Below are positions 21,264 to 31,534 of a stretch of 64,000 nucleotides of DNA, one piece after another (the stretch's first letter is position 1; each line of letters starts with the position of its first letter). The DNA is from Pseudomonas sp. SST3. Its GTDB lineage: Bacteria; Pseudomonadota; Gammaproteobacteria; Pseudomonadales; Pseudomonadaceae. The notes under the pieces are model-generated. The model had not been told where the DNA came from. It saw only the letters and a program-made list of their open reading frames with translations, and ran no database searches. The DNA is taken from NCBI RefSeq assembly GCF_003325755.1, contig NZ_QORI02000001.1, positions 372,001-436,000 of the forward strand, given 5' to 3'. Position numbers and translations under genes: made by a program.

Positions 21264-22757
21264 TCAAAGCTTTATCCAGGTTGCCTTCAGCTCGGTGTAT
21301 TTGTCGAAGGCATGCAGTGACTTGTCGCGACCGTTGCCGGATTGCTTGAAGCCGCCGAACGGCGCGGTCATGTCGCCGCCGTCGTACTGATTGACCCAGA
21401 CGCTGCCGGCCCGCAGCGCCTTGGCGGTCAGATGGGCCTTGGACAAATCGGCAGTCCACACCGCCGCTGCAAGGCCGTACGGGGTGTCGTTGGCGATCGC
21501 GACGGCCTCTGCCGCCGTGTCGAACGTAATCACCGACAATACCGGGCCGAAGATTTCCTCCCGGGCGATCTTCATTGCATTGCTGACACCATCGAAAATA
21601 GTCGGCTCGACGTAAAGGCCGCCAGTGTCTTGCAGTGTCCGCTGGCCACCGATAAGCACCTGAGCGCCATCGTTGCGGCCGGCTTCGATGTAGCCGAGCA
21701 CGGTATCCAGCTGCTGCGTGTCAACCAGGGCTCCGACATTGGTCGCCGGGTCCAGCGGATTACCTGGCTTCCAGCCCTTCAGCGCCTCGACCACCAGCGG
21801 CAGGAAGCGCTCCTTCACCGCGCTTTCCACCAACAGACGCGAGCCGGCCGTGCAGACCTCCCCCTGGTTGAAGGCGATGGCGCTGGCAGCCGAGCGGGCT
21901 GCAGCTTCGAGATCGGGCGCGTCGGCGAAGACGATGTTCGGGCTCTTGCCGCCCGCTTCCAACCAGACCCGCTTCATGTTGGATTCGCCAGCGTAGATCA
22001 TCAGCTGCTTGGCGACCCGCGTGGAGCCGGTGAATACCAGCGTATCGACGTCCATATGCAGCGCCAGCGCTTTGCCCACGGTGTGTCCGTAACCCGGCAG
22101 CACATTGAGCACCCCCGGCGGAATGCCCGCTTCGATGGCCAGTTGCGCCACACGGATCGCACTCAGTGGCGATTTCTCGGACGGTTTGAGTATCACCGAG
22201 TTGCCGGTGGACAACGCCGGACCGAGCTTCCAGCACGCCATCATCAGCGGGAAGTTCCATGGCACGATGGCCGCCACCACACCGACCGGCTCACGGGTGA
22301 CCAAGCCCAGCTGATCATGCGGAGTCGCCGCTACTTCGTCGTAGATCTTGTCGATAGCCTCACCCGACCAGCGCAACGCATTGGCCGCCCCGGGGATATC
22401 GATGCTCAGCGAATCGCCGATGGGCTTGCCCATGTCCAGGGTTTCCAGCAACGCCAGCTCTTCGGCGTTGGCTTGGAGGAGATTGGCGAAGCGGATCATG
22501 ACCGCCTTGCGCTTGGCCGGCGCCAGCCGCGACCAGACGCCCGACTCGAAGGCCATGCGCGCGCTGATCACGGCGCGGTCGGCATCAGCTTCGTCGCAGC
22601 TCGCCACTTGCGCCAACACACGCCCATCGACCGGACTGATGCAATCGAAGCTGGCCGCTGCGCTGGATGCCGTGTATTCGCCCTGAATGAAGGCACGACC
22701 TTCGATGCGCAGGTCGCGGGCACGCTGTTGCCAATCGGCGAGAGTCAGGGTGGTCAT
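21264..22757 (-). CDS. kauB: Gamma-glutamyl-aminobutyraldehyde / omega-amino aldehyde dehydrogenase KauB (PuuC)
   Basis: 497-aa NAD(P)-dependent aldehyde dehydrogenase from ATG 22757 (AGAGGAC SD). It oxidises 4-guanidinobutyraldehyde, 4-aminobutyraldehyde or the gamma-glutamylated form in polyamine and arginine catabolism. Cofactor motif FTGSTRVAKQLM, general-base Glu in LEAGGKSPNIVF, nucleophile Cys in FNQGEVCTAGSR. The whole sequence matches Pseudomonas KauB closely as I recall it. It neighbours rpmG-rpmB, as in P. aeruginosa. It would act on the product of SpuC and of SpuI/SpuB. Confidence 0.9.
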   Translation of the reverse strand: MTTLTLADWQQRARDLRIEGRAFIQGEYTASSAAASFDCISPVDGRVLAQVASCDEADADRAVISARMAFESGVWSRLAPAKRKAVMIRFANLLQANAEELALLETLDMGKPIGDSLSIDIPGAANALRWSGEAIDKIYDEVAATPHDQLGLVTREPVGVVAAIVPWNFPLMMACWKLGPALSTGNSVILKPSEKSPLSAIRVAQLAIEAGIPPGVLNVLPGYGHTVGKALALHMDVDTLVFTGSTRVAKQLMIYAGESNMKRVWLEAGGKSPNIVFADAPDLEAAARSAASAIAFNQGEVCTAGSRLLVESAVKERFLPLVVEALKGWKPGNPLDPATNVGALVDTQQLDTVLGYIEAGRNDGAQVLIGGQRTLQDTGGLYVEPTIFDGVSNAMKIAREEIFGPVLSVITFDTAAEAVAIANDTPYGLAAAVWTADLSKAHLTAKALRAGSVWVNQYDGGDMTAPFGGFKQSGNGRDKSLHAFDKYTELKATWIKL

Positions 22758-23085
22758 GGGGCGTCCTCTGGTATTGGTCAATAATCAGAAAGGCACCCTA
22801 AACCAGCAGCGCCAGGGCTATCAATATTTTTTACGAAATGCCTAATTTACGCCTTTTAATGTTCGTTTTTTAAAACATGGCTTCGCCAAACCAGCTATGT
22901 GAATAACGTTGCGTACAGCATAGCCGTCAACCTGTACCGTCGGCGCGGACCGGAGCCAGTGATCTCGCCGCACCGCAGAACTTTTCGAATGCTCCTTTGC
23001 CAACCACACATTACGCTTTCGTCAGCTTCGAGCGCATCGAGTCGACCCCGCAACAACAGCTGGCAGAACGGTCGCAGCCAGAAAC
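22758..23085. other. Non-coding region upstream of kauB
   Basis: 328 bp between kauB and the rpmG terminator. The kauB-proximal 120 bp is notably AT-rich (runs of T and A around 22825-22880), as expected for a promoter, but no regulator site is recognisable. The rest holds only shadow frames. Confidence 0.5.
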
Positions 23086-23114
23086 GAAAAAACCCGCCAA
23101 TTGGCGGGTTTTTC
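23086..23114 (-). terminator. Intrinsic terminator of rpmB-rpmG
   Basis: Perfect stem AACCCGCCAA / TTGGCGGGTT with T-runs on both sides (AAAAAA before, TTTTTC after), 17 bp downstream of the rpmG stop. The symmetric tracts allow function in either direction. Confidence 0.9.
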
Positions 23115-23130
23115 TTCAAGGGCCGATCAA

Positions 23131-23286
23131 TTACTTGATCTTGGCTTCCTTGTAGATCACGTGCTTACGCACGACAGGATCGTACTTCTTGATTTCGATC
23201 TTGTCGGGGGTGGTGCGCTTGTTCTTGTCGGTGGTGTAGAAGTGGCCGGTACCGGCGCTGGACACCAAACGGATCAGGTCACGCAT
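23131..23286 (-). CDS. rpmG: 50S ribosomal protein L33
   Basis: 51-aa basic protein starting [19 protein letters not shown] and ending VIYKEAKIK. It is the Cys-free (zinc-independent) L33 form. It lies 11 bp downstream of rpmB with its own AGGAG. The rpmB-rpmG pair is the usual arrangement. Its small size explains why a length cut-off would miss it. Confidence 0.97.
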   Translation of the reverse strand: MRDLIRLVSSAGTGHFYTTDKNKRTTPDKIEIKKYDPVVRKHVIYKEAKIK

Positions 23287-23297
23287 GATAGTTCTCC

Positions 23298-23534
23298 TTA
23301 AACCTTTTCGCCGCGAGCGCGGATTTCAGCCAGAACGGCGTCGATGCCGCGCTTGTCGATAACGCGCATGCCCTTGGCGGTCAGGCGCAGACGTACGAAG
23401 CGGTTTTCGGACTCGACCCAGAAGCGATGATGCTGCAGGTTCGGCAGAAAACGACGACGGGTTTTGTTGTTCGCGTGGGAAATGTTGTTCCCGGTTACCG
23501 GACCCTTACCGGTAACTTGACAGACTCTCGACAT
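23298..23534 (-). CDS. rpmB: 50S ribosomal protein L28
   Basis: 78 aa, full family length. [32 protein letters not shown] is the conserved L28 N-terminus (shown here only by its start, [12 protein letters not shown]). Basic, cytoplasmic, part of the large subunit. First gene of the rpmB-rpmG operon. Promoter must lie in the following 613-bp gap. Confidence 0.98.
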   Translation of the reverse strand: MSRVCQVTGKGPVTGNNISHANNKTRRRFLPNLQHHRFWVESENRFVRLRLTAKGMRVIDKRGIDAVLAEIRARGEKV

Positions 23535-24147
23535 GCCTCAGCCCTCTAAAACCACATGCCCAACCCGGCATGGGTTGGCCGCTTGAATTCAATTGTCTTT
23601 TTGGCGCTCAGCGCCACGTTTCGTTGGGGTCTTACCGGCTACGCGGCAAGCGAAGAAACCGGGCCCCTAGAAAAGAGCGCTGCTTTATATCAGAAAGCCC
23701 CCCTAGCAACAAGCATGGCGTGACTTTTCCTTGCCGGCCGCTTTGGGCGCAAACCCCGGCAAGAGCAGGCCTGGAGCAAGCATTCATGGATTCGCCGTTC
23801 GTCGCCTGACACCCCGCGATCAATCAGCTTATATAGCCGAAGCGGCGCCGTTGCGATGCCATCTTTGAGCGTTGCCGTCCGGCCATCATTGCGGGTTACG
23901 AATAACGAGCAGTGACCTTAATAGCCCGCTGATACTTACCTTATCGGTGCGCCACTCTTCAAAAATCGAATTATAGTTTTACTGTGCGGAATGCAGGATC
24001 GTTTTTTTCAGCTACCATGGAATAAATCTTCACAGCAATGCAGGCGATGCCAAGCCTAAGGGTGCCCCGTAGCCGCACTGCCTGCCATCAGGGCGATCTG
24101 CTATCGTTCGCCCCCGCTGCCCCATTACCAGACAGACCGATATCACC
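23535..24147. other. Non-coding region between rpmB and IclR gene
   Basis: 613 bp with only short frames of no coding character. It should contain the strong rpmB promoter on the minus strand and the IclR-gene promoter on the plus strand. The stretch 23960-24030 is AT-rich (several T-runs). I see no repeat, tRNA or named regulatory motif. Confidence 0.5.
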
Positions 24148-24930
24148 ATGAGCGACGCTGAAGACATCGAGAACCCAAAGGACCGCAAATTCGTCGAGGC
24201 CTTATCTCGCGGGCTGGATGTACTGCGCGCCTTCACCCATGGCTCGGTGGTGATGGGCAATCAGGATATCGCACGCATCACCGGGTTACCGAAGCCTACG
24301 GTGTCGCGTATGACCTACACCTTGACCAAGCTCGGCTACCTCAGCTACTCGCAGCAGCTCGAGAAATATCAGCTCGACTCCGGCGTGCTGGCGCTGGGTT
24401 ATGCCTACGTTTCCAACCTGCGCGTGCGCCAGCTGGCCAAACCGTACATGGACGAGTTCGCTCGTCGCACCAATACCTCCGTCGGCCTGACCTGCCGCGA
24501 TCGGCTATCGATGATCTACGTGGAGAACTGCCGCCCCGCCGAAGTATCGACGCTGCGCATGGATGTGGGTGTGCGTCTGCCACTGGCTACCACCGCCGCT
24601 GGCCGTGCCTTTCTGGCCGCCACTCCGGAAAAGGAGCGCGAGCACCTGATGGCCGCGTTGGAAACCAAATACGGCGACGACTGGCCGACGATGAAACGGT
24701 CGCTAGAAGAGTCTTTCGATGAGTTCAGTCAGCACGGCTTTTGCCTGTCACTTGGTGATTGGGATCGCAACGTGAAGGCCGCCGGCGTGCCGCTTCGCCT
24801 GGCCGATGGCAGCATCATGGCGCTAACCTGCGGGGCGCCGTCGTTCCAGCTCAGTGAAGAAACCCTCCGGGGCTCGCTGGCGCACCAGCTGGAAATGCTC
24901 GCCCGGGACATCGAGAGTCTCGGCGTCTAA
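24148..24930 (+). CDS. IclR-family transcriptional regulator
   Basis: 260 aa. The N-terminal winged HTH (about 18-78) reads FVEALSRGLDVLRAF, QDIARITGLPKPTVSRMTYTL and LGYLSY. The effector domain (about 90-255) includes VENCRPAEVSTLRMDVGVRLP, TAAGRAFLA and the terminal ALTCGAPSF. The closest functional neighbours are the TetR/hydrolase pair and the acyl-CoA dehydrogenase operon. IclR proteins often control aromatic or fatty-acid catabolism, so control of the latter operon is possible but not shown. Confidence 0.9.
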   Translation: MSDAEDIENPKDRKFVEALSRGLDVLRAFTHGSVVMGNQDIARITGLPKPTVSRMTYTLTKLGYLSYSQQLEKYQLDSGVLALGYAYVSNLRVRQLAKPYMDEFARRTNTSVGLTCRDRLSMIYVENCRPAEVSTLRMDVGVRLPLATTAAGRAFLAATPEKEREHLMAALETKYGDDWPTMKRSLEESFDEFSQHGFCLSLGDWDRNVKAAGVPLRLADGSIMALTCGAPSFQLSEETLRGSLAHQLEMLARDIESLGV

Positions 24931-24942
24931 TCTAAGCCTTGG

Positions 24943-25524
24943 TTACTGGGCTTTGACGCTCGCCCAGGCGATCTCGGCCAGCAGCTCGCGGCAATCGGCC
25001 AGCGGTGTACGCGAGCGCCCCGCCAGCCAGTTGCGCGCCATGTCGTGACAGGGCCCGATCACCACCGCTAAAAAGCAGTCCCCAGGCATGCGGCGAAACG
25101 CGCCGCTGTCGCGATGGCGGCGCAGAATCGCAGCGACACGCTCTCCGTGGGTTCGATTGACCTCCTTCAGCCGCTCGCCCATCTCCCCCGCCTCGACCCG
25201 GCCACGGTTATGCAGCACGAAGCGCGCCCAGTCCGGGTTCGCCACCACCCAATCGATATAGCTAGTGACGAACAGCTTGACGCAGGCTTCGGCATCCAGC
25301 GTCTCGATCAATCCGGCCTCCAGCAACGTGGCGTATTCGCCAATGCCTTCCAAATAGAGCGCAGCGATGATCCGCTCGCGATTGCCGAAATGGTGGTACA
25401 GGCTGCCAATGCTGGCGCCAGAACGGTCACGGATCATCTCGATCGTGGTGGCTTCAACCCCGTATTCGGTAAAACAGGCAAGCGCGGCCTGAAGAATGTC
25501 TTGCTTGCGGCTACTGCGGGCCAT
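24943..25524 (-). CDS. TetR-family repressor
   Basis: 193 aa. HTH at about 8-55: ILQAALACFTEYGVEATTIE, then RDRSGASIGSLYHHFGNRE. The C-terminal TetR_C ligand domain has no named subtype I can assign. It is convergent with the IclR gene (12 bp apart) and divergent from the hydrolase at 25617. A 15-bp perfect dyad in the 92-bp gap is the probable operator, giving autoregulation and control of the hydrolase. Confidence 0.92.
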   Translation of the reverse strand: MARSSRKQDILQAALACFTEYGVEATTIEMIRDRSGASIGSLYHHFGNRERIIAALYLEGIGEYATLLEAGLIETLDAEACVKLFVTSYIDWVVANPDWARFVLHNRGRVEAGEMGERLKEVNRTHGERVAAILRRHRDSGAFRRMPGDCFLAVVIGPCHDMARNWLAGRSRTPLADCRELLAEIAWASVKAQ

Positions 25525-25549
25525 CCGGCCTCCGAATAGAATACTTTTC

Positions 25550-25564
25550 TAGAATTAAATTCTA
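25550..25564. promoter_or_regulatory. Perfect inverted repeat, probable TetR operator
   Basis: Arms TAGAATT and AATTCTA around one central A. It lies midway between divergent start codons, just upstream of a TATACT -10-like hexamer at 25572-25577 reading toward the hydrolase, so binding would cover the -35 region. Confidence 0.6.
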
Positions 25565-25616
25565 CTGCTCGTATACTGCACCGATCCAGGCAATATAAAA
25601 AGACCGGAGAACAGGC

Positions 25617-26525
25617 ATGGCGACGATACAGGCTGAAGCACTCTCGATCGACAACGGTAACGGCCATCAGCTCGCTAGCTGCTGGTACAAGCCCGCTGGC
25701 ACACCACGCGGCGCCGTGCTGATCGCCCCGGCTATGGCTGTGAAACAAGATTTTTACGGCCATTTCGCCAGTTGGCTCGCCGAGCGCGGATTTCTGGTGG
25801 TGACCTTCGACTATCTCGGCATGGGCCAGTCACGTCATATTCCTTTACGCCAGCTCGATGTAGATATCCTCGACTGGGCCCGCCACGATTGCAGTGCCGT
25901 GCTGGCAAAGGTCGCGGAAGCGGCCGGAGAGCTACCGTTGTATTGGATTGGGCACAGCGTCGGCGCGCAGATCTTGCCGCTAGTCAAAGGTCACGAGCGG
26001 CTCACCCGCATCGTCACCATCGCCGCGGGCAGCGGCTACTGGCGCGAAAACAGTCCACAGATCAGACGCCAGGCATGGTTGCTCTGGCATGGGCTGGCCC
26101 CGCTGCTAACGTCTCTGTTCGGCTACTTTCCCGGCGGACGCATCGGCGCGGTCGGCGATCTGCCGGCCGGGGTCATCCGCCAATGGCGTCGCTGGTGCCT
26201 GCATCCCGAGTATCTGGTCGGCGTCGAAGGCGAGTCGATGCAACGCGCCTTCGCATCCGTGCAGACGCCGATGACCTCGCTCTCCTTCACTGATGACGAA
26301 ATGATGTCGGCGCGCAATACGGAATCGCTGCATGGCTTCTATACCCGCGCGCCGAAGAGCATGCACCGCATCGCCCCAGGTGAAGTCGGCGCGGATCGCA
26401 TCGGTCACTTCGGCTTCTTCCGCCGAGCCTTCGCGCCAACGCTCTGGTCGAATTATCTGCTGCCGAAGCTGGAGCAATGCCAGCAAGACCAGCCTGATGC
26501 ACTGACCACAGCGAGGTTGGCATAG
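25617..26525 (+). CDS. Alpha/beta-fold hydrolase
   Basis: 302-aa predicted serine hydrolase of the serine-aminopeptidase/lysophospholipase-like group. The nucleophile elbow is GHSVG in LYWIGHSVGAQILPL. The oxyanion-region motif is VLIAPAMAVKQDFYGHFA, followed by LVVTFDYLGMGQSR. A late His is in RIGHFGFFRRAF. There is no signal peptide. It is controlled, by position, by the divergent TetR gene. The substrate is unknown. Such TetR/hydrolase pairs often handle fatty esters. Confidence 0.88.
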   Translation: MATIQAEALSIDNGNGHQLASCWYKPAGTPRGAVLIAPAMAVKQDFYGHFASWLAERGFLVVTFDYLGMGQSRHIPLRQLDVDILDWARHDCSAVLAKVAEAAGELPLYWIGHSVGAQILPLVKGHERLTRIVTIAAGSGYWRENSPQIRRQAWLLWHGLAPLLTSLFGYFPGGRIGAVGDLPAGVIRQWRRWCLHPEYLVGVEGESMQRAFASVQTPMTSLSFTDDEMMSARNTESLHGFYTRAPKSMHRIAPGEVGADRIGHFGFFRRAFAPTLWSNYLLPKLEQCQQDQPDALTTARLA

Positions 26526-26566
26526 GGGTACAAGCTGGCCGGCGGGAGCTTTCTTTCTTCGCCGCA

Positions 26567-26585
26567 GGGTGGGCTTCAGCCCACC
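26567..26585. repeat. Palindromic repeat GGGTGGGCTTCAGCCCACC
   Basis: Perfect dyad GGTGGGC-TTCA-GCCCACC type, repeated at 43741-43762 with a leading GTA. A dispersed intergenic element between the hydrolase and the acyl-CoA dehydrogenase terminator. Confidence 0.7.
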
Positions 26586-26631
26586 GCCAATGCTGAAGCG
26601 AACGCCGCCCGGCCCGCCCGACAAAAGCATA

Positions 26632-26664
26632 CCTAGAAAGCAAAACCGGGCCATAGGCCCGGTT
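26632..26664 (-). terminator. Intrinsic terminator of the acyl-CoA dehydrogenase operon
   Basis: 9-bp stem AACCGGGCC / GGCCCGGTT with a 3-base loop. On the minus strand it is followed by TTGCTTT. It lies 20 bp after the stop of the last acyl-CoA dehydrogenase gene. Confidence 0.8.
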
Positions 26665-26684
26665 GCTGTGCTGCGATCAAACGA

Positions 26685-27827
26685 TCACGCCACCTGCATC
26701 AAGTTCGCATAGGCCTTCAGATGATGATCATCATCACCGAACTGGTGGGCGATCATCACCAGGCGCTTGGCGTGGTGGGCGAGGTTGTATTCCCAGGTCA
26801 TGCCGATGCCGCCATGCAGCTGGATGGCTTCCTCTGCCACCTTGCGGGCGGCGCGGGCGCAGATGTACTTGGCGGCGGCGATGATGCGGCTGCGCTCGTC
26901 GTTGTCTTCGCCGTCGGCAAAGGTCGCCGCGAGGATCGCCATGCTGGTGGCCTGCTCCAGCTCGGTCTGCATGTCCACCATGCGGTGCTGCAGCACTTGG
27001 AACTTGCCGATCGGCACGCCGAACTGCTTGCGCGTCTTCAGGTAGTCGAGGGTCAGCTTGCAGGCTTCGTCCATGCTGCCCAAGGCGTCGGCACACTGAG
27101 CAGCGATGGCGCGGCCCTGCTGGTAACGCAGCGCCGGGAGCGTATTGCCGATTTCGCCGAGCGCCGCATCTGCGCCTAGCTGCACGTTGTCTAGGAACAG
27201 CTCGCAGCCCTTGCGCCCGTCGATGGTCGGGTAGACGCGGCGGCTCACGCCTTGGGCGTTCGGATCGACGAGGAACAGGCTGATACCGGTTTCGTCGCGG
27301 CTATCGCCTGCGGTACGCGCGGAGACGATGATCTGCCCGGCGCTGTGCCCGCCGATCACCACGGCCTTGCGTCCGGACAGGCGATAACCGCCGTCCACCG
27401 CTTCAGCCTTGGTCTGTACATCGTTGAGGTTGTAATGACTCTGCGCCTCGTCGAGCGCCACCGCCAATTGCAGCGAGCCGGCCGCCACCTGCGGCAGCAG
27501 ATCCTCTTTCTGCGCGTCGCTGCCCAGCTGGTTGAACAATCCGCCGCCAAATATAACCGATTGCAGATAGGGCTCCAGCGTCAGGCCACGGCCCAGCTCG
27601 GTCATCACCAACATGGTTTCCACACCGCCGCCGCCAAAGCCGCCGATCTCCTCGGCAAACGGCACGGCGGTCAGGCCCAGCTCTCCCAGCTGGCCCCAGA
27701 ACTCGGCGGAGAAGCCCAGTTCCGACTCGCTGAATTTCTCGCGCTGCTCGAACGGGTAGGCGTCGCGCACCAGACGCGCCGCGGTATCTTGCAGCATTTG
27801 CTGCTCTTCAGTCAGTTTGAAGTCCAT
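26685..27827 (-). CDS. Acyl-CoA dehydrogenase, small-subunit type (PimD-like)
   Basis: 380-aa flavoprotein of the acyl-CoA dehydrogenase superfamily. It starts MDFKLTEEQQMLQDTAARLV and ends with the FAD-region motif QLHGGIGMTWEYNLAHHAKR. It is paired with a second acyl-CoA dehydrogenase 12 bp upstream, as in heterodimeric pimeloyl-CoA dehydrogenases (PimC/PimD). That pairing and the preceding bifunctional hydratase/dehydrogenase suggest degradation of a dicarboxylic, branched or long-chain acyl-CoA. The exact substrate is an inference. Confidence 0.9.
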   Translation of the reverse strand: MDFKLTEEQQMLQDTAARLVRDAYPFEQREKFSESELGFSAEFWGQLGELGLTAVPFAEEIGGFGGGGVETMLVMTELGRGLTLEPYLQSVIFGGGLFNQLGSDAQKEDLLPQVAAGSLQLAVALDEAQSHYNLNDVQTKAEAVDGGYRLSGRKAVVIGGHSAGQIIVSARTAGDSRDETGISLFLVDPNAQGVSRRVYPTIDGRKGCELFLDNVQLGADAALGEIGNTLPALRYQQGRAIAAQCADALGSMDEACKLTLDYLKTRKQFGVPIGKFQVLQHRMVDMQTELEQATSMAILAATFADGEDNDERSRIIAAAKYICARAARKVAEEAIQLHGGIGMTWEYNLAHHAKRLVMIAHQFGDDDHHLKAYANLMQVA

Positions 27828-27839
27828 TGCGGTGCCCCC

Positions 27840-29036
27840 TTACAGCTCGAGAATCATCTTCGAGACGATGTTCTTCTGGATTTCGTTGGAGCCGCCGAAA
27901 ATCGACAGCTTGCGCATGTTGAAGTAGTCGCCAGCCAGCGACGCGCTGTAGTCGGCGTGCAGCAGCTCGCCTTCATAGTCCAGCTGCAGTTCTTCATCGA
28001 GGAACGGCAACGCATAAGGGCCGATGACCTTGCGCAGCAGGCTGGTGATGGCCTGGCGGATCTCGGTGCCCTTGACCTTGAGGATCGAGGACTCCGCTCC
28101 CGGCACGCCGCCCTCCTTCGCCGCGGCAAGAGTGCGCAGCGTGCTCATTTCAATGGCCATCAGCTGCATCTCGACTTCCGCAACCTGGGCGCGGAACAGC
28201 GGGTCTTCCAGCATCGACTTGCCGTCGCAAACTTCCTTCATGGCGATGCGCTTCAGATGCGCCAGCGCCGCCTTCGAGGCGCCGATACCGGCGAGGCCGG
28301 TGCGCTCGTGGGTCAGCAGGTACTTGGCGCAGGTCCAGCCCTGGTTTTCCTCGCCGACGAGGTTTTCCACCGGCACCCGGACGTTGTCGAAGAAAACTTC
28401 GTTGACCTCGTGGTCGCCGTCGAGGGTGATGATCGGCCGCACGCTGATGCCCGGCGTGCTCATGTCGATCAACAGGAAGCTGATGCCGCGCTGCTGCTGG
28501 GCTTCAGGATCGGTGCGCACCAGGCAGAAGATCATGTTGGCGTGCTGCCCGAGGGTGGTCCAGGTCTTCTGGCCGTTGACCACGTAGTGATCACCGTCGC
28601 GCACGGCGCGGGTCTTCAGACTCGCCAGGTCGGAACCGGCGCCCGGCTCGGAATAGCCCTGGCACCACCAATCTTCGCCGGAAAGAATGCGCGGCAGGTA
28701 ATAGTCCTTCTGCTGCTGGGTGCCGAACTTGATGATCACCGGCGCAACCATGTTGACGCCGAAGGGCACGCTACGCGGCGCACCAAAGGCAGCGCATTCT
28801 TCGTCGAAGATATGCTTTTCCACCGGGCCCCAAGTGGTGCCGCCCAGCTCCACCGGCCAGCCCGGTGCGTACCAGCCACGCTTGACCAGAATCTGCTGCC
28901 AGCGCTCATGGTCCTGTTTGGACATGTGCTTGCCGAGCTTGACCTTGGCGGCGATGTCCGCGGGCAGCTCGTTTGTCAGGAAGGCGCGCACTTCATCGCG
29001 GAAGGCGAGCTCTTCGGCCGTGTAGTTGACGTTCAT
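27840..29036 (-). CDS. Acyl-CoA dehydrogenase, large-subunit type (PimC-like)
   Basis: 398 aa from ATG 29036 (a GGACC-containing leader; an open frame to 29225 is shadow). FAD/acyl-CoA dehydrogenase signatures: WCQGYSEPGAGSDLASLKTRA (FAD), YVVNGQKTWTTLGQHANMIF, and the C-terminal FGGSNEIQKNIVSKMILEL. It is adjacent to the smaller paralogue at 26685-27827. The two would form a two-subunit enzyme that passes electrons to ETF. Confidence 0.92.
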   Translation of the reverse strand: MNVNYTAEELAFRDEVRAFLTNELPADIAAKVKLGKHMSKQDHERWQQILVKRGWYAPGWPVELGGTTWGPVEKHIFDEECAAFGAPRSVPFGVNMVAPVIIKFGTQQQKDYYLPRILSGEDWWCQGYSEPGAGSDLASLKTRAVRDGDHYVVNGQKTWTTLGQHANMIFCLVRTDPEAQQQRGISFLLIDMSTPGISVRPIITLDGDHEVNEVFFDNVRVPVENLVGEENQGWTCAKYLLTHERTGLAGIGASKAALAHLKRIAMKEVCDGKSMLEDPLFRAQVAEVEMQLMAIEMSTLRTLAAAKEGGVPGAESSILKVKGTEIRQAITSLLRKVIGPYALPFLDEELQLDYEGELLHADYSASLAGDYFNMRKLSIFGGSNEIQKNIVSKMILEL

Positions 29037-29079
29037 GGGAAGGTCCTCATGGTGCGTTCGGATTGCAGGCGGGTCGCGC

Positions 29080-31185
<2,106 letters not shown>

Positions 31186-31477
31186 GGCAGGCCTCCGCTT
31201 GTGAAAATGATGATTGGATTTGTTATTTCACGGAATCAAGTTTCGCACAGCAGAATAGTCGACTCATTTCTGCATGTCGAGAGACTGGCAACAATCCTCT
31301 CGACTGGCAAGCGCCACCACCTCACCCAAATACACCGGGCGTCGCTTTTCGGCTGTTTTCGCGCCAGATCGGTGCGCCAGCCGGTATCGCCACGCCAAGG
31401 CGACCCGTAGACGACACCACAGCGGCTTTATAGGCTCAACGACCAGAGGGTTCATTGGCGAACGGGATAGCGAGCCA
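31186..31477. other. Non-coding region upstream of the bifunctional beta-oxidation gene
   Basis: About 290 bp. It should hold the minus-strand promoter of the beta-oxidation operon. The first 60 bp are AT-rich (TGATTGGATTTGTTATTTC type). No recognised operator. Confidence 0.45.
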
Positions 31478-31518
31478 TAAACAAAAAGGAGCCAGCCCCA
31501 AGACAGGCACTGGCTCCT
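31478..31518 (-). terminator. Intrinsic terminator of gabD
   Basis: 9-bp stem AGGAGCCAG / CTGGCTCCT with a 14-base loop. On the minus strand it is followed by TTTTTGTTT. It lies 16 bp past the gabD stop. Confidence 0.85.
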
Positions 31519-31534
31519 CGTGATGCCGCGTGGC

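Noticed and set aside
23091..23110. 20-bp perfect palindrome as an operator
   Set aside because: It is directly after rpmG with T-tracts on both sides, so a terminator explains it.
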